DNA from: Acidocella sp.
Lineage (GTDB): Bacteria; Pseudomonadota; Alphaproteobacteria; Acetobacterales; Acetobacteraceae
Assembly: GCA_028687415.1 (NCBI GenBank)
Contig: JAQUAC010000044.1
Coordinates: forward strand, 1 to 11,464
Length of the DNA: 11,464 nucleotides
Direction of reading: 5' to 3'
The notes below the pieces were generated by a model. That model did not search any database and was not told the origin of the DNA. It was given only the letters and a program-made list of their open reading frames with translations. How positions within the stretch are numbered: position 1 is the first letter of the stretch; every line of letters starts with the position of its first letter. Both the position numbers and the translations under genes were made by a program. Of the stretch, positions 1 through 5,083 are shown in pieces.

Positions 1-127
1 GGTGCTTCATGGTTTCGCTGCCTCCGGTTCATGGGGGTCTGCCCATAACTCTGTCGGCAGGGTGGAGGAAATTTGCGGCTCTGTAAAATTCGGTGTGTGG
101 TTCTTTGCTTTCGGTTTGCGGGTAGTA

Positions 128-988
128 TCAGGCGGACCGTTTTGCCCCGGCGACGCAGAGGATGATGGCGGTGGTGACAGCGAGCATGGCGGGGGGCACG
201 GTCTCGTGCAGCACCAGGGCGGAGGCGGCGAGGCCGAGTGCCGGTTGCAGCAATTGCAGCTGGCCCACAGCGGCGATGCCGCCCAGTGCCAGCCCTCGGT
301 ACCAGAACACGCAGCCGACCAGCATGCTAAAGACAGAGACATAGGCCAACCCCGCCCAGGCGCCGCCTGGCACGCTCGCCAGGGAGGCGGGGGAGGTAAG
401 CCAGCAGGCGAGGAGCATCGGCGGCAAGGCCAGCACCAGCGCCCAGGAGATGACCTGCCAACCACCGAGCCGCCGTGAGAGCTTGGCGCCTTCCGCATAG
501 CCCAGCCCGCAGACGATGATCGCGCTCAGCATCAGGGCGATGCCCGCGCCGGGCAATCCGGCACCGTGGCGTAAGGCGGCGGCCATCACGCAGGCACTGC
601 CCAGCAAGGCGCAGAGCCAGAAGCCACGGCGCGGACGCTCGCCGCCGCGCAGCACGCCAAACAGAGCCGTGGCCAGCGGCAACAGCCCGAGGAAGATCTG
701 CGATTGCGCGGCGTTGATGTGACGCAACGCCAGAGCGGAGAGCAGCGGGAAGCCCAGCACCACCCCCAGCGCGACCACGCCCAGCGAGGCAAGATCGCCC
801 CGCGCCGGGCGCTGCTGGCGGAAGGCGAGCAGCAGGGCGAGCGCCAGCAGCCCCGCCAGCGCCGCCCGTGCCACGGTGAGGAAGACCGGGTCGAACCCCG
901 CCAGTGCCGCACGGGTGGCTGGCATGGAACCACTGAACACCAGCACTCCCAACCCGCCATAGACCCAACCGTTCGCCGTCTTTTCCAT
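128..988 (-). CDS. DMT superfamily (EamA family) transporter
   Basis: The 286-residue product is almost entirely hydrophobic, with about ten predicted membrane segments and two similar halves, as in EamA/RhaT-type drug/metabolite transporters of the inner membrane. Recognisable family features are the small-residue-rich first helix with 'SMPATRAAL' (about residues 21-29), 'INAAQSQIFLGLLPL' (91-105) at the end of the first half, and 'FWYRGLALGGIAAVGQLQLL' (228-247) with 'HETVP' (261-265) in the second half. The full length fits the family (about 280-310). The ATG at 988 is preceded by a GGAAGAGG Shine-Dalgarno-like stretch about 6 bases upstream. It is divergent from a MocR regulator, an arrangement often seen for MocR-controlled exporters, so the substrate may be an amino acid, amine or vitamin-like compound; the sequence does not tell which. 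The family is secure, the substrate unknown. Confidence 0.93.
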   Translation of the reverse strand: MEKTANGWVYGGLGVLVFSGSMPATRAALAGFDPVFLTVARAALAGLLALALLLAFRQQRPARGDLASLGVVALGVVLGFPLLSALALRHINAAQSQIFLGLLPLATALFGVLRGGERPRRGFWLCALLGSACVMAAALRHGAGLPGAGIALMLSAIIVCGLGYAEGAKLSRRLGGWQVISWALVLALPPMLLACWLTSPASLASVPGGAWAGLAYVSVFSMLVGCVFWYRGLALGGIAAVGQLQLLQPALGLAASALVLHETVPPAMLAVTTAIILCVAGAKRSA

Positions 989-1033
989 GTTCAGCCTCTT
1001 CCATGCCAGATGCGGTTTTGTCGCGCGGCGCCC

Positions 1034-1063
1034 TTGGCGGCTCCAGATACAAACGGGTACAAT
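1034..1063 (+). promoter_or_regulatory. Candidate sigma70-type promoter of the MocR gene
   Basis: A -35-like TTGGCG (1034-1039, 4 of 6 consensus) and a -10-like TACAAT (1058-1063, 5 of 6) are separated by 18 bases. They lie 24 bases before the first possible ATG (1087) and 35 before the preferred start (1099). The region between the two divergent start codons is only about 110 bases, so it must hold promoters for both genes; I could not pick out a convincing one for the transporter on the minus strand. Confidence 0.45.
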
Positions 1064-1083
1064 TATGCTGAACTGTACTTGTA
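1048..1083. promoter_or_regulatory. Candidate MocR operator: TACAA repeats over the -10 box
   Basis: TACAA occurs at 1048-1052 and again at 1058-1062, exactly 10 bases apart (one helical turn), with an inverted copy TTGTA at 1079-1083. An overlapping palindrome GTACA (1057-1061) / TGTAC (1074-1078) lies in the same stretch. The second TACAA is part of the proposed -10 box. MocR-family regulators characteristically bind direct or inverted repeats in the divergent region next to their own gene. Binding here would be expected to affect the regulator's own promoter and could also control the transporter. The repeats are seen directly; their role is inferred. Confidence 0.45.
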
Positions 1084-1088
1084 GCTAT

Positions 1089-1093
1089 GGAGG
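1089..1093 (+). promoter_or_regulatory. Ribosome binding site deciding the MocR start
   Basis: GGAGG sits 5 bases before the ATG at 1099. The alternative in-frame ATG at 1087 overlaps this motif and has no Shine-Dalgarno sequence of its own upstream. This favours initiation at 1099, unless the gene has a very short leader and starts at 1087. Confidence 0.6.
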
Positions 1094-1098
1094 TACGG

Positions 1099-2484
1099 AT
1101 GCCCGGAGCGGAGAGCACCCTGGTTGAGCAACTGGCGCGGGAGATGCGCGGGCGCATTGCCGCGAGGGCATTGGCGCCGGGAACAAGGCTGCCTTCCATC
1201 CGCGCCCAGGCGGCGGCGCGCGGCGTCTCCAAGACCACGGTGGTGGAGGCGTATGACCGGCTGGCGGCTTTGGGCCTCATCGAGTCCCGGCGCGGCTCGG
1301 GCTTTTACGTCGCCGGGCGACCGCCACCGCTCAGCTTGACCGAGGACGGGCCAAGGTTGGACCGGGAGGTGGATCCGTTATGGGTTTCCCGGCAGTCACT
1401 GGAAACCCCGGATGACGCGCTGAAGCCGGGCTGCGGCTGGCTGCCGCCGGGTTGGATGCCGGAGGCCAGCCTGCGCCGTGCCCTGCGCGGCTTGGCGCGG
1501 GCGGAGGCGGTGGCGCTGACCGATTACGGCACGCCGCTGGGGTTGCTCGCGTTGCGGGAGCATCTTGCCCGGCGGCTGGGTGGCTTTGGCGTGCCCGCTG
1601 CGCCGGGGCAGGTGCTGCTTACGGAGTCCGGGACTCATGCAGCCGACCTGCTGTGCCGTTTTTTGCTGGAACCAGGCGATACCGTGCTCGTGGATGACCC
1701 GTGTTACTTCAATTTTCGCGCTTTGCTGCGGGCGCACCGGGCGAAGGTGGTGAGCGTGCCCTATACGCCAACCGGGCCGGATATTGCCGTCTTCGCCGAG
1801 GTTCTGGCGGTGCACAAGCCGCGCCTCTACATTACCAACGCGGCCGTGCATAACCCCACCGGGGCGTCGCTCTCGGCGCTGACTGCTCACCGGGTGCTGA
1901 AGCTCGCCGAGCAGCACGATCTTACCATTATCGAAGACGACATCTTTGCGGATTTCGAGGCCGAGCCCTCGCCGCGTCTGGCGGCTTTCGACGGGCTGGA
2001 GCGGGTGGTGCAGATCGGCAGTTTCTCCAAGACGCTCTCGGCCTCGCTGCGCTGCGGCTATATCGCGGCAAAGGCGGAGTGGATTGAGGGGCTGACGGAT
2101 CTGAAGATCGCGACTTCCTTTGCCGGTGGGCGGCTCTCGGCGGAGATACTGCTGGCGGTGCTGCAGGACGGCACATACCGCAAGCATGTGGAGAGCCTGC
2201 GCACTAGGCTGGCGGGGTCCATGAACCAGGCCAGCGCCAAGCTGCGCGCGATAGGGTTGACGCCTTGGGTGGAGCCTCGCGCGGGGATGTTCCTGTGGTG
2301 CGAACTGCCGGAGGGGCTGGACGCGGCGGAGATCGCCCGCCGGGCCTTGGCCGAGAACATCGTGCTGGCGCCCGGCAACGTGTTCAGCCCGGCGCAGACG
2401 GCGGGGAGGTTCCTGCGCTTCAACGTGGCCCAGTGCACTGACCCGCGCATCTTCCGGGTACTTGGCGCGGCCATGCGCGTTTAA
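1099..2484 (+). CDS. MocR-family regulator: GntR winged helix fused to aminotransferase-like domain
   Basis: From ATG 1099 the product has 461 residues. Residues about 5-74 are a GntR-type winged helix ('GTRLPSIRAQAAARGVSKTT', 28-47; wing 'SRRGSGFYVAG'). From about 105 on it is a type I PLP-dependent aminotransferase fold. PLP contacts visible are Asn252 in 'HNPTG', Asp280 in 'IIEDD', the Schiff-base Lys311 in 'GSFSKTLS', and Arg440 in 'LRFNV' as the likely carboxylate ligand. The Tyr normally found shortly after the Asp is missing (Ile282-Phe283), which suggests altered or absent catalysis, as expected of a ligand sensor. MocR proteins use PLP and an amino compound to control nearby genes. 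The divergent EamA exporter is the likely target, and TACAA repeats in the shared spacer are the likely operator. The ligand cannot be named. An upstream start at 1087 would add 4 residues. Confidence 0.95.
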   Translation: MPGAESTLVEQLAREMRGRIAARALAPGTRLPSIRAQAAARGVSKTTVVEAYDRLAALGLIESRRGSGFYVAGRPPPLSLTEDGPRLDREVDPLWVSRQSLETPDDALKPGCGWLPPGWMPEASLRRALRGLARAEAVALTDYGTPLGLLALREHLARRLGGFGVPAAPGQVLLTESGTHAADLLCRFLLEPGDTVLVDDPCYFNFRALLRAHRAKVVSVPYTPTGPDIAVFAEVLAVHKPRLYITNAAVHNPTGASLSALTAHRVLKLAEQHDLTIIEDDIFADFEAEPSPRLAAFDGLERVVQIGSFSKTLSASLRCGYIAAKAEWIEGLTDLKIATSFAGGRLSAEILLAVLQDGTYRKHVESLRTRLAGSMNQASAKLRAIGLTPWVEPRAGMFLWCELPEGLDAAEIARRALAENIVLAPGNVFSPAQTAGRFLRFNVAQCTDPRIFRVLGAAMRV

Positions 2485-2556
2485 GGCATGGCGGTGCGGC
2501 GGAGGGTCTCTTTTGATGCCGATTTCTTCGGCCAAATGCTTTTCCGTAACGAAGGG

Positions 2557-2577
2557 AATTTTTCACATGCAAAAATT
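2557..2577. repeat. AT-rich inverted repeat upstream of the ferritin-like gene
   Basis: AATTTTT (2557-2563) and AAAAATT (2571-2577) are perfect complementary 7-base arms around a 7-base spacer, CACATGC. The element stands out against the GC-rich surroundings and lies about 100 bases upstream of the proposed promoter of the ferritin-like gene. It could be a regulator site or just a bent AT tract. It lacks the hairpin-plus-U-tract form of an intrinsic terminator. Confidence 0.4.
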
Positions 2578-2671
2578 TTATTCGGTAAGTATCGGAATCC
2601 CCCTAGGTGTGGGCGTGCACTCGGCAGAGAGTGCCGCGCAATGCGGGCCATGGCTGGCCGCTTGCCGATAG
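2567..2671 (+). CDS. Doubtful 34-residue ORF in the intergenic region
   Basis: The frame from ATG 2567 to TAG 2671 encodes 34 residues beginning MQKFYSVSIG and ending WLAACR. An AGGGA (2553-2557) lies 9 bases before the ATG, which is the only positive sign of translation. Third-position GC is about half, unlike the strongly GC3-biased neighbours, and the peptide matches nothing I recognise. Its start overlaps the AT-rich inverted repeat, and a hairpin (2617-2634) lies inside it. It is most likely chance. If real it would be a small leader or free peptide ahead of the ferritin-like gene. Confidence 0.12.
   Translation: MQKFYSVSIGIPLGVGVHSAESAAQCGPWLAACR
2617..2634. repeat. Short perfect hairpin GCACTC / GAGTGC
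   Basis: GCACTC (2617-2622) and GAGTGC (2629-2634) form a 6-base-pair stem with a GGCAGA loop. No run of T follows on the plus strand, so it is not a standard intrinsic terminator for the upstream MocR gene. It lies about 40 bases before the proposed ferritin promoter and might be an operator. Confidence 0.3.
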
Positions 2672-2674
2672 CAC

Positions 2675-2702
2675 TTGACCTGGAGCGGATACGCGCTACT
2701 AT
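2675..2702 (+). promoter_or_regulatory. Sigma70-like promoter of the ferritin-like gene
   Basis: TTGACC (2675-2680, 5 of 6 consensus for -35) and TACTAT (2697-2702, 5 of 6 for -10) are separated by 16 bases. A transcript would start near 2709, giving an untranslated leader of about 55 bases before the ATG at 2764. A short inverted repeat AGCG/CGCT (2684-2687, 2694-2697) lies in the spacer. This is the best promoter-like sequence in the window. Confidence 0.6.
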
Positions 2703-2763
2703 GATTGCGAACGATTCTTAATTACAAGAAGTGGCTGCGTTGGAATAGACCGGAGACCGAAAC

Positions 2764-3297
2764 ATGTTTGAACAAGGCGCCTTGCCCGAAAACTATTTTC
2801 TATCTGATATCATGGCCTTGCAGCGGGACCCGTGGGTGCTGCCCACCCCCACCAGCCAGGAGATAAGCCGGGAAAAATCCATCCAATTACTGCAAACAGT
2901 GCTCTCGGCGGAGATCGTCTGCGTGCTGCGTTACACGGCGATCTCCGTCTCGCCGGACGCGCTGCGCAGCGACTGGATTGCGGCTGAGTTCCAAGAGCAG
3001 GCCAATGACGAGCGCCGGCACATGACACGGGTCGCCGCACGGATTGAGCAGTTTGGTGGCATCCCCGATTTTCGCACCCCGGTGGCAGCCGTGCGCCGGT
3101 ATGGCGTGGGGGATTATAGTCTGGCCAAGCAGGTGCGGGAAAACCTGGCGGCGGAAAGAAGCATCATTGAGTATTATAACGGCCTGATCCAGTACTTTGC
3201 CGGGTTTGACCCGGAGACGGCGGAGCTGCTGCGCGAGATTGTTGTGGATGAGGAAAATCATACCAGCGATCTGGAAGACCTGATCGGCTCCTGCTGA
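2764..3297 (+). CDS. Ferritin-like di-iron protein (bacterioferritin-related, no haem Met)
   Basis: The 177-residue product has the four-helix ferritin pattern with a complete di-iron ligand set: Glu50 ('SAEIVCVL'), Glu83-x-x-His86 ('NDERRH'), Glu131 ('AAERSIIEYY') and Glu163-x-x-His166 ('DEENH'). The spacing matches bacterioferritin (E. coli Bfr E18, E51/H54, E94, E127/H130). The residue at the Bfr haem-ligand Met52 position is Arg84, so haem binding in the Bfr manner is not expected. About 32 extra residues precede the first helix. The likely role is ferroxidase activity with iron storage or peroxide protection in the cytoplasm; whether it forms a 24-mer cage cannot be seen. The ATG at 2764 has GGAG 8 bases upstream and its own good promoter. 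It is monocistronic, with a lytic transglycosylase gene converging 23 bases downstream. Confidence 0.9.
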   Translation: MFEQGALPENYFLSDIMALQRDPWVLPTPTSQEISREKSIQLLQTVLSAEIVCVLRYTAISVSPDALRSDWIAAEFQEQANDERRHMTRVAARIEQFGGIPDFRTPVAAVRRYGVGDYSLAKQVRENLAAERSIIEYYNGLIQYFAGFDPETAELLREIVVDEENHTSDLEDLIGSC

Positions 3298-3320
3298 TAG
3301 TGCGGGAATCTTACAGGATT

Positions 3321-3731
3321 TTACGGCCTTTGATCGATGAACAGCCGACGGGCCGTGCGTTCGGCGCGGGCGGCATAGGCTGTGTTCAGCGCGGGTGTGT
3401 GCGAGTGATAATCGCCGATCGCGGGCAGTAGGGCACCGTGGGTTTCCGCCAGATAGCCGCGCAGAATGAGCGCGGCGGCGGCAATGTTGAAGCAGGGATC
3501 ATTAATCAGGTGTTGCCGCGTCTGCGTTTCTGAATACCCTGCGCGTGCGGCAAGGGTAGGAATCCAGATGGTGTTCACCTGCATCACGCCGAGATCCTCG
3601 GTTCCGTTGGTGTCGGGCCGAACCATGCCGGCGGCGCCACCCTCGATTGTCTGGATGACCGGCAGCACGCGCGGTGGCAACCCGGCGGTGGCAGCGACGA
3701 CCAGCATGCATTTGAGATATGCAATCATCAT
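3321..3731 (-). CDS. Small lytic transglycosylase (SLT/VirB1-like fold)
   Basis: The 136-residue product matches a short soluble lytic transglycosylase domain. It has a catalytic-type Glu30 in 'IQTIEGG', the 'DLGVMQVN' motif (46-53), 'DPCFNIAAAALIL' (78-90) and 'AIGDYHSHTP' (104-113), which stands in for the usual AxxxYNxG/P-type motif. Such enzymes cleave the MurNAc-GlcNAc bond in peptidoglycan. The N-terminal stretch 'CMLVVAATAGL' after a single Lys could be a short signal peptide or membrane anchor; this is weak. Two adjacent ATGs (3731 and 3728) can serve, with GGA about 6 bases upstream, and no in-frame start lies further up. It diverges from gspG with only 84 bases between, so a role in letting the T2SS cross the cell wall is plausible but unproven. 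VirB1/TrbN-type conjugation muramidases look similar, yet no conjugation genes are present. Confidence 0.8.
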   Translation of the reverse strand: MMIAYLKCMLVVAATAGLPPRVLPVIQTIEGGAAGMVRPDTNGTEDLGVMQVNTIWIPTLAARAGYSETQTRQHLINDPCFNIAAAALILRGYLAETHGALLPAIGDYHSHTPALNTAYAARAERTARRLFIDQRP

Positions 3732-3815
3732 TCTGATTCCAAAATTTTTTCCGCGGTTCCTTTGGTGTAGGCATGATGTTATAGCCGGTTGCCAGATGAA
3801 GCAGAACGGGATGTC
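3732..3815. promoter_or_regulatory. Divergent control region between the transglycosylase and gspG
   Basis: This 84-base spacer must hold the start signals for two divergent genes. It contains an AT-rich block AAAATTTTTT (3741-3750) followed by CCGCGG, and a -10-like TTATAG (3779-3784) on the plus strand, but no convincing -35 at the right distance. The Shine-Dalgarno before gspG is weak (ACGGG, about 6 bases before the ATG). I cannot fix either promoter. Confidence 0.3.
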
Positions 3816-4280
3816 ATGACCGACACAAAATTGTCATATTATACCAGGGATGTTTGCAACAAGCCGGATCGTGACGGCGGCTTTACGTTGCTTGAACTGC
3901 TGGTTGTTATCGTCATTTTGGGATTGCTGATCGGGCTGGTGGCGCCGGCGGTGTTGCGCCAGCTAGGCAACGCGAAAGAGTCGATCGCGCGGCAATCGAT
4001 CGAACGGATCGCGTCGGTGCTTGATCTCTATAAGCTTGATGTCGGTGACTATCCGAGCACGGATGATGGGTTGCAGGCATTGATCACCAAACCGGATGAT
4101 GCGCAGGGCTGGGCGGGGCCGTATCTCAAGAGCGGCGATCGGCCATTGGACCCCTGGGGGCATCCGTATCTCTATGTTGATCCCTCGACCCGCCCTGGGC
4201 TTGATTACGATTTATGTTCGCTGGGCAAGAGCGGTAAGCAGGGGCAGCCGGGAGAACCTGGGTTGATCTGCAACAACTAA
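3816..4280 (+). CDS. gspG: Type II secretion major pseudopilin GspG
   Basis: From ATG 3816 the product has 154 residues: a 22-residue leader ending in Gly-Gly, then a prepilin-peptidase site before 'FTLLELLVVIVILGLLIGLV' (Phe1 and Glu5 of the mature protein). GspG family marks are 'DVGDYPSTDDGLQAL' (mature 53-67), 'GWAGPYL' (76-82), 'PLDPWGHPY' (88-96) and 'YDLCSLGKSG' (109-118). It polymerises into the periplasmic pseudopilus. Two points are odd. The leader is longer than the usual 6-10 residues. The C-terminal loop that in most GspG binds calcium through Asp residues ('SLGADG...DAD') reads 'SLGKSGKQGQPGEPGLI', with no Asp, and is bracketed by the only two mature cysteines, Cys112 and Cys130. 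The gene is separate from the rest of the operon, convergent with gspK, the two stops overlapping by 4 bases. A TTG start at 3789 is possible but unlikely. Confidence 0.95.
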   Translation: MTDTKLSYYTRDVCNKPDRDGGFTLLELLVVIVILGLLIGLVAPAVLRQLGNAKESIARQSIERIASVLDLYKLDVGDYPSTDDGLQALITKPDDAQGWAGPYLKSGDRPLDPWGHPYLYVDPSTRPGLDYDLCSLGKSGKQGQPGEPGLICNN

Positions 4281-5083
4281 CCTCCAGTTAAAGAAAGTAT
4301 ATGAAAGGGCGCCGGTGCGCCGGTGCTGGCGAGGCCGATGACCGCAACGCGGTGCGCGGCCACGTGTCCCGGCGCGGTGACATCCGCCTCGATAGAGACC
4401 ACCGGGACGGTGCCGTCATACACGTTGGCATCGGACCCGGCTTGGCCGGAGAGCTTGAGAGCCTGGCGTACGACAGGATCAGACAGCGCGGGGTTGGGGT
4501 CGTCGGTCTGGTATAAGTTCATGTGCGGCAGGGCTTTTGCCAGCAGGGGCGGCGGCATGCCGAGCACATCGCCAAGCTCGCTTAAATCCGCGAAGAGGTG
4601 GCCTGGTGGGGCGTAGGGTAGGCCGGCATTCCGGTAGGTCGCCACCTGCGCTGCGGCTTCTTGCTTGGAGACCGCCGGGCTGCGCCATTGGATGATCGCG
4701 TTGGCCAACTGCTTGGCTTGCGCCGGGGTAGCTCCGGAGGCTTGCAGCAACCCGGCCAGGAGGCCGGTTGAGGCGAGGTTGGGGTTGATCTGGCTGGTGA
4801 GGCTTTTGACGCGCACGGAGATCACCGTGCCGCCAGCATTGCCGAGACTATGCGGGCTGCCATCGGGCGGCCAATGGTCGGCCCCGGTTGAGAGTACGTG
4901 AAACAGCGCCTCGTTGATCGCGCCGTCGGCGCTGGCGCGGGCAGTGGCGGCGGCGCGCAGATTGCCGGCCAGCGCCAGCGCCGTGCGGCCTGAGGCCAAA
5001 ATCTGCGTGATCAGGAGGCCGAGCAGCACCAGGCTCCAGAGCACGATCAGCAGCGCGAAGCCGCGGTCGCGCGCCGGGGTCAT
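4277..5083 (-). CDS. gspK: Type II secretion minor pseudopilin GspK
   Basis: The 268-residue product starts with a class III leader (MTPARDRG, cut before Phe9) and a hydrophobic helix 'FALLIVLWSLVLLGLL'. As usual in GspK, the Glu at mature position 5 is missing (Ile). Other family features are 'SQINPNLAS' (about 97-105, like the INLN motif), 'IIQWRSP' in place of the common WxDxD and 'DLSELGDVLGM' before the C-terminal domain. There are no cysteines. GspK caps the pseudopilus tip together with GspI and GspJ. In most clusters gspK lies between gspJ and gspL; here it is last in the operon. Its ATG overlaps the gspD stop (ATGA, 4 bases), which suggests translational coupling, and its stop overlaps the end of gspG on the other strand. 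It is shorter than the common 300-330 residues. Confidence 0.92.
   Translation of the reverse strand: MTPARDRGFALLIVLWSLVLLGLLITQILASGRTALALAGNLRAAATARASADGAINEALFHVLSTGADHWPPDGSPHSLGNAGGTVISVRVKSLTSQINPNLASTGLLAGLLQASGATPAQAKQLANAIIQWRSPAVSKQEAAAQVATYRNAGLPYAPPGHLFADLSELGDVLGMPPPLLAKALPHMNLYQTDDPNPALSDPVVRQALKLSGQAGSDANVYDGTVPVVSIEADVTAPGHVAAHRVAVIGLASTGAPAPFHILSLTGG

Noticed and set aside
31..46. Inverted repeat ATGGG/CCCAT downstream of the exporter gene as a possible terminator
   Set aside because: The arms are only 5 bases, there is no T-rich tract on the exporter's strand, and it lies about 80 bases past the stop; too weak to call.
1396..2535. A 379-codon open frame antisense to the MocR gene
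   Set aside because: The product is Arg/Gln/His-rich with no recognisable domain. It mirrors a clear MocR gene and is a typical shadow of GC-rich coding DNA.
2675..2702. MerR-family promoter with over-long spacer (the TTGACC..GGAGCGG look)
   Set aside because: The -35 to -10 spacer is 16 bases, not 19-20, and the central dyad is only 4 bases; an ordinary sigma70-like promoter explains it better.
2488..2721. A 77-codon frame across the spacer before the ferritin-like gene
   Set aside because: No domain, no Shine-Dalgarno, and it runs through the hairpin and the best promoter in the window; likely chance.
3321..3731. Conjugation or T4SS remnant (VirB1/TrbN-like gene)
   Set aside because: No other conjugation or mobile-element gene is in the window; the neighbours are T2SS genes, so a mobile origin is not supported.
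4308..4321. Hairpin GGCGC-CGGT-GCGCC near the end of gspK as a terminator for gspG
   Set aside because: It lies inside gspK coding sequence (encoding Gly-Ala-Pro-Ala) and is not followed by a T run on the plus strand.
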